Assembly (NCBI RefSeq): GCF_900185725.1
Contig: NZ_FYAU01000016.1
Coordinates: forward strand, 186,001-250,000
Origin: Stappia sp. TSB10P1A
Lineage (GTDB): Bacteria; Pseudomonadota; Alphaproteobacteria; Rhizobiales; Stappiaceae
Direction of reading: 5' to 3'
Length of the DNA: 64,000 nt
Positions 28,322 through 37,167 of this stretch are shown piece by piece (within the stretch, counting starts at the first letter, position 1; each line of letters begins with the position of its first letter). Made by a program: the position numbers and the translations under genes. Below the pieces are notes generated by a model. That model was not told where the DNA came from. It did no database searches and saw nothing but the letters and a program-made list of their open reading frames with translations.

Positions 28322-29665
28322 ATGCAGCACCCGATTGACCAGACCCGGCTGATGGACGAGGCCCGCACGCTTGTCGAGGCCGCCCTCAAGGCAGGCGCCG
28401 ACGCGGCCGACGTCGTCGCCGCCACCGGCGTCTCGCTTTCCGTCGAGATGCGCGAGGGCAAGCTTGAGGAAAGCGAACGCTCGGAGGCCGACGACGTCAC
28501 CTTGCGCGTGTTCTGCGGCCACCGGGTCGCCAGCGTCTCCTCCAACGATTTCCGCGAGGGCGCGACGCTTGCAGAACGCGCCGTCGCCATGGCCCGCGCC
28601 GCGCCGGAAGACCCGTTCGCGGGGCTTGTGCCGGCGGGCGAACTCGCCAGCGTGTTTCCCGATCTCGAACTGCTCGACGGGGTAGAGGTGGGCGCCGAGG
28701 CGCTTGCCGAGCGCGCCCGCGAGGCGGAGGCCGCGGCCCTTGGCGTCAAGGGCGTCAGCCGCTCGGGCGGGGCCAGCGCCTCCTTCCGCCTCAGCGGCAT
28801 CGTGCTGGCGACCAGCGAAGGCTTCTGCGGGGGATATCTGGTCTCGCGCCACGGCGTCTCGGCGACGGCGGTCGCCGGCGAAGGCACGGGAATGGAGCGG
28901 GACTACGACTTCGACAGCCGAGGATTTCTGTCCGATCTTGCCGACCCGCGCGAGATCGGCCGGCGCGCCGGCGAGCGGGCGGTGGCACGGCTCAACCCGC
29001 GCAAGCTCTCGACCCGCACCGCCGACATCGTCTACGAGCCGCGCGCGGCGCGCTCGCTGCTCGGCCATTTCGCCGGCGCCATCAATGGCGCGGCGATTGC
29101 CCGGGGCACCAGCTTCCTGAAGGAGAAGATGGGCGAGCGGATCTTCGCTGCGGGGATTGCCATCACCGACGACCCGACCCGGCCGCGCGGCCCGGCGAGC
29201 CGCCCGTTCGACGGCGAGGGCCGGCCCGTCGCCCCGCTGGTGCTGGTGGAGGACGGCATCCTCAAGACCTGGCTGCTCGACACGCCGGCAGCGCGCGAAC
29301 TCGGCCTTGCCCCCAACGGCCGGGCGGTACGCGGCGGGGCCGGCACCAGCCCGTCGACCACCAATGTCACCCTGTCACCCGGCGCCCGCTCGCAAGCCGA
29401 GATGCTGGCCGAGATCGGCACCGGCCTCCTGGTCACCGACCTCATCGGCCACGGCGTCAATGGCGTCACCGGGGATTACTCGCGCGGCGCCTCGGGCTTC
29501 TGGATCGAGGACGGCGCCATTGCCTATCCGGTCTCGGAGATCACCATCGCCGGCAATCTGATCCCGATGTTCGCCTCGCTGGAGGCGGGCAGCGACCTCG
29601 ACACCCGCTCCGCCTACCAGGTGCCGAGCCTGCTGCTGAGGGGCCTCACCATTGCCGGCGCGTGA
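28322..29665 (+). CDS. pmbA: PmbA/TldE metalloprotease subunit
   Basis: Non-catalytic partner of TldD, 447 residues. It lacks the HExxxH zinc site but keeps the family C-terminal features GASGFWIEDGAIAYPVSEITIAGNL and SLLLRGLTIAG. It heads the envelope-biogenesis cluster; its stop overlaps the start of the IMPase-family gene. TldD is encoded about 5.5 kb upstream on the same strand. Confidence 0.94.
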   Translation: MQHPIDQTRLMDEARTLVEAALKAGADAADVVAATGVSLSVEMREGKLEESERSEADDVTLRVFCGHRVASVSSNDFREGATLAERAVAMARAAPEDPFAGLVPAGELASVFPDLELLDGVEVGAEALAERAREAEAAALGVKGVSRSGGASASFRLSGIVLATSEGFCGGYLVSRHGVSATAVAGEGTGMERDYDFDSRGFLSDLADPREIGRRAGERAVARLNPRKLSTRTADIVYEPRAARSLLGHFAGAINGAAIARGTSFLKEKMGERIFAAGIAITDDPTRPRGPASRPFDGEGRPVAPLVLVEDGILKTWLLDTPAARELGLAPNGRAVRGGAGTSPSTTNVTLSPGARSQAEMLAEIGTGLLVTDLIGHGVNGVTGDYSRGASGFWIEDGAIAYPVSEITIAGNLIPMFASLEAGSDLDTRSAYQVPSLLLRGLTIAGA

Positions 29666-30458
29666 CACGACCGCCAATCTCGACGACATGGAGCTGATCG
29701 CCCGCGCGGCCCGCGAGGGAGGCGAGATCGCCCTGTCCTATTTCCGCAAGGACCCGCGTCGCTGGACCAAGGAGAACGACTCTCCCGTCTCCGAGGCCGA
29801 CCTTGCCGTCGACCGGCACCTTGCCCAGGCGTTGAAGGCGGCGCGTCCCGACTATGGCTGGCTGTCGGAAGAGACCGCGGACGACCGCTCGCGGCTGGCG
29901 GCCCGGCGCAGCTTCGTCGTCGACCCGATCGACGGGACGCGCGGTTTTCTCGCCGGTTCCGGCGAGTGGACCGTGGCGATCGCGGTGGTCGAGGACGGCA
30001 GGCCCGTCGCGGCGGCGCTCTACCGGCCGGTCGGCAACGATCTCTACACCGCGACCCTCGGCCAGGGAGCAAGGCTCAACGGGCGCGAGGTTGCCGTTTC
30101 CGGCCAGCCGGTGCTGTCGGGCGCCAGCGTTGCCGGTCCCAAGTCGATCACCGGCCAGGGGCCGATGATGCGCACCGGCATTTCCCATGCCGGCTACATT
30201 CCCTCGCTGGCCCTGCGCCTGGCGCTGGTCGCACAAGGCCTGATCGACGCCGCCGTGGTCCGGGAAAATGCCTGCGACTGGGATCTTGCGGCGGCCGACC
30301 TTTTGGTGCAGGAAGCGGGCGGCCGGCTTGAGGATCTCGAGGGGCGGCCGCTTGCCTACAACCGGGCGAGCGTCCGGCACCCGGCGCTGGTCGCAGGGCC
30401 GCCGGCCCTGGCCGTGCCGCTCCGGCCGATCCTCGCGCAGCTCTTGACGAACCCGTGA
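29652..30458 (+). CDS. Inositol monophosphatase-family phosphatase (CysQ-like)
   Basis: A 268-residue Mg-dependent phosphatase. Metal-binding motifs are visible: LSEETADD, DPIDGTRGFLAG, and the C-terminal CDWDLAAADLLVQEAGG. It resembles 3'(2'),5'-bisphosphate nucleotidases (CysQ), but inositol or sugar phosphates are possible substrates. The start is TTG at 29652 inside the pmbA end, with gagggg eight bases upstream; an ATG at 29688 has no ribosome site. Confidence 0.9.
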   Translation: MPARDTTANLDDMELIARAAREGGEIALSYFRKDPRRWTKENDSPVSEADLAVDRHLAQALKAARPDYGWLSEETADDRSRLAARRSFVVDPIDGTRGFLAGSGEWTVAIAVVEDGRPVAAALYRPVGNDLYTATLGQGARLNGREVAVSGQPVLSGASVAGPKSITGQGPMMRTGISHAGYIPSLALRLALVAQGLIDAAVVRENACDWDLAAADLLVQEAGGRLEDLEGRPLAYNRASVRHPALVAGPPALAVPLRPILAQLLTNP

Positions 30459-30514
30459 TGCCGGCCGGACAGTCCGGCCAGATCCTTGCGAACCCCGTTC
30501 CCGGAGTGACGTTC

Positions 30515-30757
30515 ATGACGACCACCGAACCCGGCAAGCAGCTTCTCCATCTCGTCTTCGGCGGCGAGCTCGAACGTGTCGACGGCCTGACCTTCCGCGA
30601 TCTCGAGAAGCTCGACATCGTCGGCATCTACCCCAACTATGCCGCGGCCTATGTGGTGTGGAAGCAGAAGGCGCAGCAGTCGGTCGACAACGCCCACATG
30701 CGCTACTTCATCGTCCATATGCACCGCCTGCTCGACCCCGAGACCGAGGGCCAGTAA
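30515..30757 (+). CDS. DUF4170 protein
   Basis: An 80-residue cytoplasmic protein found beside lipid A genes in Hyphomicrobiales. Recognisable segments are LVFGGELERVDGLTFRDLEKLDIVGIYPNY and MRYFIVHMHRLLDPE. The ATG at 30515 with ggag nine bases upstream gives the family length. Function unknown; the neighbourhood suggests an envelope role. Confidence 0.85.
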   Translation: MTTTEPGKQLLHLVFGGELERVDGLTFRDLEKLDIVGIYPNYAAAYVVWKQKAQQSVDNAHMRYFIVHMHRLLDPETEGQ

Positions 30758-30808
30758 ACCCTTGGTACGACGTCTTTCCCGGAGGCCGGCCGCACGGCCG
30801 GGCGGATC

Positions 30809-31498
30809 ATGCTGAAGCGCGCCGGACGCAGCCCCCTGCTGCAGCGGCTGGTCGGCAACGCGCTGGCCGGCTACCTGCTCGCCGTGCGCAAGACCAGCTC
30901 CTTCCGCCTGGACCCGCCCGACCTCTACGAGCGGATCGAAGACGACCTGCCGGCCATCGTCGCCATGTGGCACGGCCAGCATTTCGCCGTGCCCTTCGCG
31001 CGCCCGCCGAGTTATGACGTCCGGGTGATGATCTCGCGCTCCGCCGACGGCGAGATCAACGCGATTGCCGCGCGCAAGCTCGGCCTTGGGCTCATCCGCG
31101 CGTCCGGTGCCCATCACGCCCACCAGGTGAGCAAGCGCGGGGGCCTGCGCGGTTTTATCGAGGCGATGCGCTGCCTGAAGGAAGGCGCCAGCGTGGCGAT
31201 GACGGCGGATGTGCCGAAGGTGTCGCGCGTCGCCGGGCTCGGCATCGTCCAACTCGCCCGCCATTCCGGCCGGCCGATCCTCCCGATAGCGGTCGCCACC
31301 AGCCGCCATGTCGACCTGTCGAGCTGGGACCGGGCAACGATCAACCTGCCGTTCAGCCGGATGGTGGTGGCAGCCGGCGACATGATCCGCATCGCCCCGG
31401 ATGCCGACGACGCCGCGCTGGAGGAGGCGCGCCAGGCGGTGGAGGCCTCGATGAACGAGACCACCGCCCGCGCCTACGCCCTGGCAAAGTCCAGATGA
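30809..31498 (+). CDS. DUF374 lysophospholipid-acyltransferase-like protein
   Basis: A 229-residue protein of the LPLAT fold. The substitute for the usual HxxxxD motif is AMWHGQHFAVPFA, followed by ISRSADGEINAIAARKLGLGLIRAS and MTADVPKVSRVAGLGIVQLAR. Related proteins next to waaA are thought to acylate lipid A or its precursors (inference). It overlaps waaA by 4 bp (ATGA). Confidence 0.87.
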   Translation: MLKRAGRSPLLQRLVGNALAGYLLAVRKTSSFRLDPPDLYERIEDDLPAIVAMWHGQHFAVPFARPPSYDVRVMISRSADGEINAIAARKLGLGLIRASGAHHAHQVSKRGGLRGFIEAMRCLKEGASVAMTADVPKVSRVAGLGIVQLARHSGRPILPIAVATSRHVDLSSWDRATINLPFSRMVVAAGDMIRIAPDADDAALEEARQAVEASMNETTARAYALAKSR

Positions 31499-32850
31499 CG
31501 ACCGACGGCCCGGACAGGACCGCTGTGCCGGCCGGCCTCGCCCGCGCCGGAGTGCCGTCGCGACTGATCGGGGAGATCCTGCTCCTGCTCTATCGCGGCT
31601 TCGGCCATGCGGTGGCGCCGCTGCTGCCGCTGCTCTTCGCCCGCCGGGCGCGGCGCGGCAAGGAGGATGCCGGCCGGCGCGGCGAACGCTTCGGCCGCGC
31701 CTCGCGGCCGCGCCCCGACGGACCGCTGGTCTGGCTGCATGCGGCCAGCGTCGGCGAGATGAACGCCTCGCGCCCCCTGGTGCGCGCCCTGCGCCAGCGC
31801 GGGCTCGCCGTGCTGCTGACCACCGGCACCGTCACCTCCGCCCGGATCGCCGCCGCCGAGGTGGATCCCGGCGTCATCCACCAGTTCGTGCCCTATGACA
31901 CGCCGCCGGGCATCGACCGCTTTCTCGACCACTGGCGGCCCGACCTTGCCATCACGGCGGAATCGGAAATCTGGCCGACGACCATCTCGTCGCTGGCCCG
32001 GCGCGGCATTCCGCTTGCCATTGCCAGCGCCACCATGTCGCCGCGCTCGGCCAAGGGCTGGCGGCGGATGCGGCCCTTCGCCCGCGCCATCTTCTCGCGC
32101 ATTCCGCTCTGCCTCGCCCAGACGCCGGAGGACGGGGAGCGGCTCAGCGAGTTCGGCGCCCCCCGGGTGGAGGTCTGCGGCAACCTGAAGTTCGACGGCG
32201 GCGACCTGCCGGTCGACGCGCAGGCGCTGGACGCGCTGACGCAGGCGCTCGCCGGACGGCCCGTGTGGCTCGCAGCCAGCACCCATGAGGGCGAGGAAAC
32301 GCTGGTCGCCGAGGTTCACGAGGCGCTGCGCGCCGAACTGCCGGGCCTGCTCACGGTCATCGTGCCGCGCCATCCGGAGCGGGGAGCCGCCATCGCAGAC
32401 ACCCTCGCGGCGCAGGGGCTGCGGCTCGCCCGGCGCTCGCAAGGTCTGCTGCCGGACCCGGACTGCGACATCTATCTCGGCGACACGATCGGCGAGATGG
32501 GCCTCTACTATCGCATCGCGCCGGTCGCCTTCATCGGCAAGTCGCTGGTGCCGGAGGGCGGGCAGAACCCGCTGGAGGCCGCCCGCCTCGGCGCGGCCAT
32601 CGTCACCGGCCCGCATGTGTTCAACCTGCTCGACATCTACACTCCGCTGTTTACGGCGAAGGGGGCGGAGATCGTCCGGGATGCGCGCGAACTGGCCGAC
32701 GCCGTGCGCGCCCTGCTGGGCGACAGGCGGCTTGCCAGCGAACGGGCGGCCATCGCCGCCAATGTCGGCCGGGCCGGAAGCGGCGCGCTCGACGCAAGCC
32801 TTGCCGCGCTTCGCCCCCTGCTGCCACCGGCACGGGATCCGGCGCCGTGA
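31495..32850 (+). CDS. waaA: Kdo transferase (3-deoxy-D-manno-octulosonic acid transferase)
   Basis: GT-B glycosyltransferase that adds Kdo to lipid IVA on the cytoplasmic face of the inner membrane. The 451-residue product has an N-terminal membrane anchor, the acceptor-site VWLHAASVGEMNASRPLV, and the donor-site VPEGGQNPLEAARLG. Coupled at both ends by 4-bp overlaps, to the DUF374 gene and to lpxK. Confidence 0.96.
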   Translation: MTTDGPDRTAVPAGLARAGVPSRLIGEILLLLYRGFGHAVAPLLPLLFARRARRGKEDAGRRGERFGRASRPRPDGPLVWLHAASVGEMNASRPLVRALRQRGLAVLLTTGTVTSARIAAAEVDPGVIHQFVPYDTPPGIDRFLDHWRPDLAITAESEIWPTTISSLARRGIPLAIASATMSPRSAKGWRRMRPFARAIFSRIPLCLAQTPEDGERLSEFGAPRVEVCGNLKFDGGDLPVDAQALDALTQALAGRPVWLAASTHEGEETLVAEVHEALRAELPGLLTVIVPRHPERGAAIADTLAAQGLRLARRSQGLLPDPDCDIYLGDTIGEMGLYYRIAPVAFIGKSLVPEGGQNPLEAARLGAAIVTGPHVFNLLDIYTPLFTAKGAEIVRDARELADAVRALLGDRRLASERAAIAANVGRAGSGALDASLAALRPLLPPARDPAP

Positions 32851-33884
32851 GCGGCGGACTTGAAGCCCCGTCCTTCTGGTGGCGGCCGCCCGGCCCTGCC
32901 GCCGTCGCGCTCGCCCCGTTCGGCTGGATCTATGGCGCGATCACAGCAATCCGCATGGGGCGCAAGCCTGCCTACACCGCCGCCGTGCCGGTGATCTGCG
33001 TCGGCAACTTCACCGTCGGCGGCACCGGCAAGACGCCCTTTGCCCTGGCGCTTGCCGAGATGCTCAAGGCGCGCGGCGAGCGCCCGGTCTTCCTCACCCG
33101 TGGCTATGGCGGGCGGCTCTCCGGCGGGCCGCCGGTGCAGCTCGACCCAGTGCGCCACGGCCCCGCGGAAGCCGGCGACGAGCCCTTGCTGCTTGCTGCC
33201 AGCGGCCCGGTGGTGATCTCCGCCGACCGGCCGGCCGGCGCAAGGCTCGCGGAAGGGCTCGGCAGCGTCATCCTGATGGATGACGGGCTGCAGAACCCGG
33301 CACTGGCCAAGACCGTGTCGCTGGCGCTGGTCGACGCCACCGCCGGCACCGGCAACGGCTTCTGCCTGCCGGCCGGCCCCTTGCGCGCGCCGGTGGAGCG
33401 GCAGCTTGCCCATGTCGATGCGCTGGTGGTGATCGGCGACGGCGAGGCGGCAAAACCGGTCGAGGCCGCCGCCCGGCGTCGCGGCCTGCCGGTCTTTCGC
33501 GCAAGTCTGGCTGCGCTTGAGGAGGATTGGCTGGCGGGGACCCGGGTGCTCGCCTTTGCCGGGATCGGCCGGCCGGAGCGGTTCGTGGACAGCCTGCGCG
33601 GTGCCGGGGCCGAGATTGTCGAGACGCGGTTCTTCGGCGATCATCACGCCTTCACCGACAGCGAGGCGCAGGACCTGCTCGACCGCGCCGCGCGGTCAGG
33701 ACTGACCCTCGCCACCACGGCAAAGGACCAGGTGCGGTTCGGCACGGGCGAAGGCGACACCGCGCTTGCCCGGCTGGCAAGGCAAGCGCAGGTGCTCAAG
33801 GTCGAGATGCGGCCCGAAGATCCCGAAGCCCTTGCCGCGTTTCTTGGCGCCCGCCTTGATCAGGGCGTGTTGCCGCATTCCTGA
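32847..33884 (+). CDS. lpxK: Tetraacyldisaccharide 4'-kinase
   Basis: Phosphorylates the 4' position of the lipid A disaccharide. The 345-residue product has a membrane-associated N-terminal helix, the P-loop GNFTVGGTGKTPFALALAE and the conserved ILMDDGLQNP. The start is a GTG overlapping the waaA stop. The last 25 bp overlap the end of the convergent DUF2093 gene. Confidence 0.96.
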   Translation: MSGGLEAPSFWWRPPGPAAVALAPFGWIYGAITAIRMGRKPAYTAAVPVICVGNFTVGGTGKTPFALALAEMLKARGERPVFLTRGYGGRLSGGPPVQLDPVRHGPAEAGDEPLLLAASGPVVISADRPAGARLAEGLGSVILMDDGLQNPALAKTVSLALVDATAGTGNGFCLPAGPLRAPVERQLAHVDALVVIGDGEAAKPVEAAARRRGLPVFRASLAALEEDWLAGTRVLAFAGIGRPERFVDSLRGAGAEIVETRFFGDHHAFTDSEAQDLLDRAARSGLTLATTAKDQVRFGTGEGDTALARLARQAQVLKVEMRPEDPEALAAFLGARLDQGVLPHS

Positions 33885-34081
33885 TAGCGGGACAGGGCAG
33901 CCTGCGCATCGGCATAGGCCTCCTGGCGCGACACGCTCCAGTACTTCAGCTCATCGAGCGGGAGCGTCTGGCCGGTGACGGCGCAGCGCACGAAGGTGCC
34001 CGGCGACAGGATCTGGAAATCGGCGTCCAGATAGCGGATGCGCGCCTCGCCCGGCACGCGCGGGGTCTCGTATCGGTTCAT
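33860..34081 (-). CDS. DUF2093 protein
   Basis: A 73-residue protein of a family restricted to alphaproteobacteria, with GEARIRYLDADFQILSPGTFVRCAVTG and IPLDELKYWSV-type LPLDELKYWSVSRQEAY. It has one Cys in the middle and one at the end. The ATG at 34081 (MNRYETPRV) gives the family length. Its 3' end overlaps the lpxK coding sequence tail to tail. Function unknown. Confidence 0.85.
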   Translation of the reverse strand: MNRYETPRVPGEARIRYLDADFQILSPGTFVRCAVTGQTLPLDELKYWSVSRQEAYADAQAALSRYQECGNTP

Positions 34082-34375
34082 GCGTGTGGTGCCTTTCGCG
34101 GCCCGTCGCGGCCGCCTTTGGGTCCTGAATACAGGCCTGCCGGCTCCTTGGCCACCCCTTGCCGTGCCGCCGCGTCTCATGCCGCCCTACCTCTTGGAAG
34201 ACCCCTTGCCGCCGCCCTCGCGGATCGGCGACAGGTGTCATCCGCAAGTTGCCCGATTCCTCCGTTAAGCGAAACCGAACGGATGCGGTCGGCAGCCTGT
34301 GCGCCTTCGCCGGCTTGACCCGCGCCGGCGGGCGCGAAACCATCGGGACGGGGAATGCCCCACACAGGAGACGTC

Positions 34376-35227
34376 ATGACCACGGTACGGATCGGACTGG
34401 CACTCGGCGGCGGCGGGGCGCGCGGCATGGCTCATGTCCCGGTGATGGAGGCCTTCGACGACCTCGGCATCCGCCCGGCGGCGATCGCCGGCACCTCCAT
34501 CGGCGCGATCTTCGGAGCGGCCTTCGCCACCGGCCTCGACGGCGCGGCGCTGCGCGAGATCTCGCAGGCGACCTTCGCCGACCGCAATGCCGTACTCGCC
34601 CGGCTGTGGAAGCTGCGCCCGCGCCGGCTCGGCGACCTGTTCGGCAATCCCGGCATCATGCAGTTCAACGCGCTCAAGGTGCTGGAACAGTTTGTCGGCC
34701 AGCACATTCCGGCAAGCTTCGAAGAGTTGCAGACACCGCTCACCCTGATCGCCACCGACTTCTACCTGTGCCGGGAGGTGCGGCTGCAGCAGGGCTCGCT
34801 GCACCATGCCGTTGCCGCCTCCATTGCCATCCCGGCGCTGTTCAAGCCGGTCACGGTCGAAGGGCGCATCATGGTCGACGGCGGTCTCGTCAACCCCCTG
34901 CCCTTCGATGCGCTGCCGCCCGACATGGACATCGTCGTCGCCAGCGACGTGGTCGGCTCGCCGATCCCGCGCAAGGGCCGCAACCTGCCGGGGGCGGGCG
35001 ATGCGGTGTTCGGCGCGACGCAGATCCTGATGCAGTCGATCGTTCAGGAAAAGCTGAAGAACCGCCAGCCGGACGTGCTGGTGAAGCCGGACATTTCCGG
35101 CTTCCGCGTGCTCGACTTCATGAAGACCGGCACCATCCTGGAGGCGGCCGAGCCGATGCGGGAAACGGTCAAGCGGCAGGTCGCCGCCGCCATCGAGGCC
35201 TTCGAGGCCGGGCGCGCGATACCTTGA
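34376..35227 (+). CDS. Patatin-like phospholipase (RssA type)
   Basis: A 283-residue serine hydrolase. The patatin signatures are all visible: oxyanion loop LALGGGGARGMAHV, nucleophile GTSIGAIFGA and catalytic Asp in VDGGLVNPLP. No signal peptide, so it acts in the cytoplasm or at the inner face of the membrane. The ATG at 34376 follows caggag; an ATG at 34355 is possible. Confidence 0.93.
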   Translation: MTTVRIGLALGGGGARGMAHVPVMEAFDDLGIRPAAIAGTSIGAIFGAAFATGLDGAALREISQATFADRNAVLARLWKLRPRRLGDLFGNPGIMQFNALKVLEQFVGQHIPASFEELQTPLTLIATDFYLCREVRLQQGSLHHAVAASIAIPALFKPVTVEGRIMVDGGLVNPLPFDALPPDMDIVVASDVVGSPIPRKGRNLPGAGDAVFGATQILMQSIVQEKLKNRQPDVLVKPDISGFRVLDFMKTGTILEAAEPMRETVKRQVAAAIEAFEAGRAIP

Positions 35228-35283
35228 AGCGAGCGGCCAGGGCGCTATCCTAACCTTGCGGCACGCCAGCAGGGAGCCTTGCG

Positions 35284-36129
35284 ATGGACCTGACGACCTT
35301 CTCCGCCCCCCTCCGCCCGCTGCGGACGATGGCGCGATCTGCGCTTGCCGGGCTTGCCGGGCTTGTCGGCACCTTCGCCCTTGCCGGCGGACAGGCCGCC
35401 GCCTCCTGCCAGTTGCTCGCCGACGGCTGGATCACCGCTCCCCCACCTCTGGTGCGGCAGGCGGCACTGGCGATGGACCAGGTCGGCATCACCTTTGTCG
35501 GACACGCCACGTTCGAGATCGAGACGCCGAAGGGCGTGCGCATCGCCACCGACTACAACAACGTGCACCGGCCCGCGCGGCTGCCGCGCGTCGTCACCAT
35601 GAACGGTGCCCATTCCACCCATTTCACCCTCAATCCGGATCCGGCGATCGAGCATGTGCTGCTCGGCTGGAACCCGGACGGTGGGCCGATGGACCACGAC
35701 CTCACCGTCGAGGACGTGCGCATCCGCAACCTGCAGACCAATATCCGCGGCTGGGACGGCCAGACGCGCCTGCTCGGCAACTCGATCTTCGTCTTCGAGG
35801 TGGCGGACCTGTGCATCGCCCATCTCGGCCATCTGCACCACCGGCTGACACCCGAGGACCTTGCCCGGCTCGGCACGATCGACATCGTCTTCGCCCCGGT
35901 CGACAACGCCTCGACGCTCAGGCTCGACAGCCTGGTGGAGGTGATCGGCGCCGTTTCGCCGCGCATCGTCATCCCGATGCATGCCTATACCTACGGCTCG
36001 CAGGAAACCTTCGTCGCCCGCATGGCGAGCGAAGGCTTCCGCGTCGAGATGTCTGAGAGCCCGCTCTATGTGGCCAGCCGCGCGGCGCTCCCAGCGGAGC
36101 AGACCGTTCTGGTATTGCCGGAGCGCTGA
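35284..36129 (+). CDS. Exported MBL-fold metallo-hydrolase
   Basis: A 281-residue protein with an N-terminal hydrophobic signal (LAGLAGLVGTFALAGGQAAAS) and a UPF0173-like MBL domain. Metal-binding positions are suggested by FVGHATFEIETPKG, NGAHSTHFT, IAHLGHLHH and VIPMHAYTYGS. The usual HxHxDH loop is altered to AHSTHF, so metal content and activity are uncertain. Substrate unknown. Monocistronic; its end lies 12 bp from the convergent ABM gene. Confidence 0.85.
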   Translation: MDLTTFSAPLRPLRTMARSALAGLAGLVGTFALAGGQAAASCQLLADGWITAPPPLVRQAALAMDQVGITFVGHATFEIETPKGVRIATDYNNVHRPARLPRVVTMNGAHSTHFTLNPDPAIEHVLLGWNPDGGPMDHDLTVEDVRIRNLQTNIRGWDGQTRLLGNSIFVFEVADLCIAHLGHLHHRLTPEDLARLGTIDIVFAPVDNASTLRLDSLVEVIGAVSPRIVIPMHAYTYGSQETFVARMASEGFRVEMSESPLYVASRAALPAEQTVLVLPER

Positions 36130-36141
36130 GGGAGCGCCGCC

Positions 36142-36486
36142 TCACCCGTGCAGAGCGATGCTGTCTTCCGGCGCCTCGTCACGCGCGCTCATGCCGTAGT
36201 CGCGGATGACGGCGGCCACGCGCAGGCGATAATCGGCGAAATGGGTCTTGCGGCCGGCCGCCTGCGCCATGCGGTGGCGCGCCTCGTGCCGCCACTTCGA
36301 CAGGGCCTCCTCATCGCGCCAAAACGAGAGGGAGAGCAGCTTTCCCGGCTCGGTCAGGCTCTCGAACCGTTCCACCGAAATGAACCCGTCCTGCTCGGCG
36401 AGCAGCGGCTTCAACCCCGCCGCGATGTCGAGATAGGCGCCCGTGTGGCCCTCCTTCGGCCAAAGCTCGAAGATCACCGCAATCAT
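36142..36486 (-). CDS. ABM-domain (antibiotic biosynthesis monooxygenase-like) protein
   Basis: A 114-residue dimeric alpha-beta barrel protein with the start MIAVIFELWPKEGH, then QDGFISVERFESLTEPGKLLSLSFWRDEEAL. The fold covers heme-degrading enzymes, quinone monooxygenases and non-enzymatic relatives; nothing here fixes the reaction. Single gene. Confidence 0.87.
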   Translation of the reverse strand: MIAVIFELWPKEGHTGAYLDIAAGLKPLLAEQDGFISVERFESLTEPGKLLSLSFWRDEEALSKWRHEARHRMAQAAGRKTHFADYRLRVAAVIRDYGMSARDEAPEDSIALHG

Positions 36487-36558
36487 GTTCTCTCCCTCCG
36501 TGTTTGGTGACGCTGTCCGGCGACGCGGCCCCTCGTGCCTGCCGCCCGCCGGTGTCTT

Positions 36559-37029
36559 TCAGTCGCGCCGTGCCTTGAAAAAGCTGCGCAAAAGCTCCGC
36601 CGCGTCGCGCTCGGCAAGCCCGGAATAGACCTCCGGCGCATGGTGGCAGGTGGCCTGGGAATAGAAGCGCACGCCGTTCTCAACCGCGCCGCCCTTGGGG
36701 TCCTGTGCGCCGAAATAGAGCCGGCGGATGCGGGCGAAGGAAATCGCCGCCGCGCACATCGGGCAGGGTTCGAGCGTGACGTAGAGATCGCAGTCGGGCA
36801 GCCGCTGGCTGCCGAGCGCGGCGGCGGCACGCCGCATCACCAGGATTTCCGCATGGGCGGTGGGGTCGCTCAGCTCCAGCGTGCGGTTGCCGTCGGCGGC
36901 CAGAACCTCGCCGCCGCGCACCAGCACGGCGCCGACCGGCACCTCGCCCCGCGCCGCCGCCGCCCGTGCCTCGGCCAGCGCCAGATCCATGAAGCTGCCG
37001 CCCGCGGCAGGCCTGTCGTTCCCTGTCAT
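36559..37029 (-). CDS. tadA: tRNA adenosine(34) deaminase
   Basis: Converts A34 to inosine in tRNA-Arg(ACG). The 156-residue protein has the zinc deaminase site TAHAEI and TLEPCPMCAAAISFARI, with FGAQDPKGGAVENG typical of TadA. The ATG at 37029 lies in a 138-bp gap divergent from the pseudouridine synthase gene. Confidence 0.93.
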   Translation of the reverse strand: MTGNDRPAAGGSFMDLALAEARAAAARGEVPVGAVLVRGGEVLAADGNRTLELSDPTAHAEILVMRRAAAALGSQRLPDCDLYVTLEPCPMCAAAISFARIRRLYFGAQDPKGGAVENGVRFYSQATCHHAPEVYSGLAERDAAELLRSFFKARRD

Positions 37030-37167
37030 GGCCGCGACCCTACAGCCCCGGAGCGCCGTTTGGAATCGCCAACTCGGCCCTCCTCCCGCCCCTTGCGCAA
37101 AACGCGGGGGCAGGCGCTGAAAAAGCGCGCTTCCCGCAGCCCTGCCGCTCTGGTATGACGCGGCACC

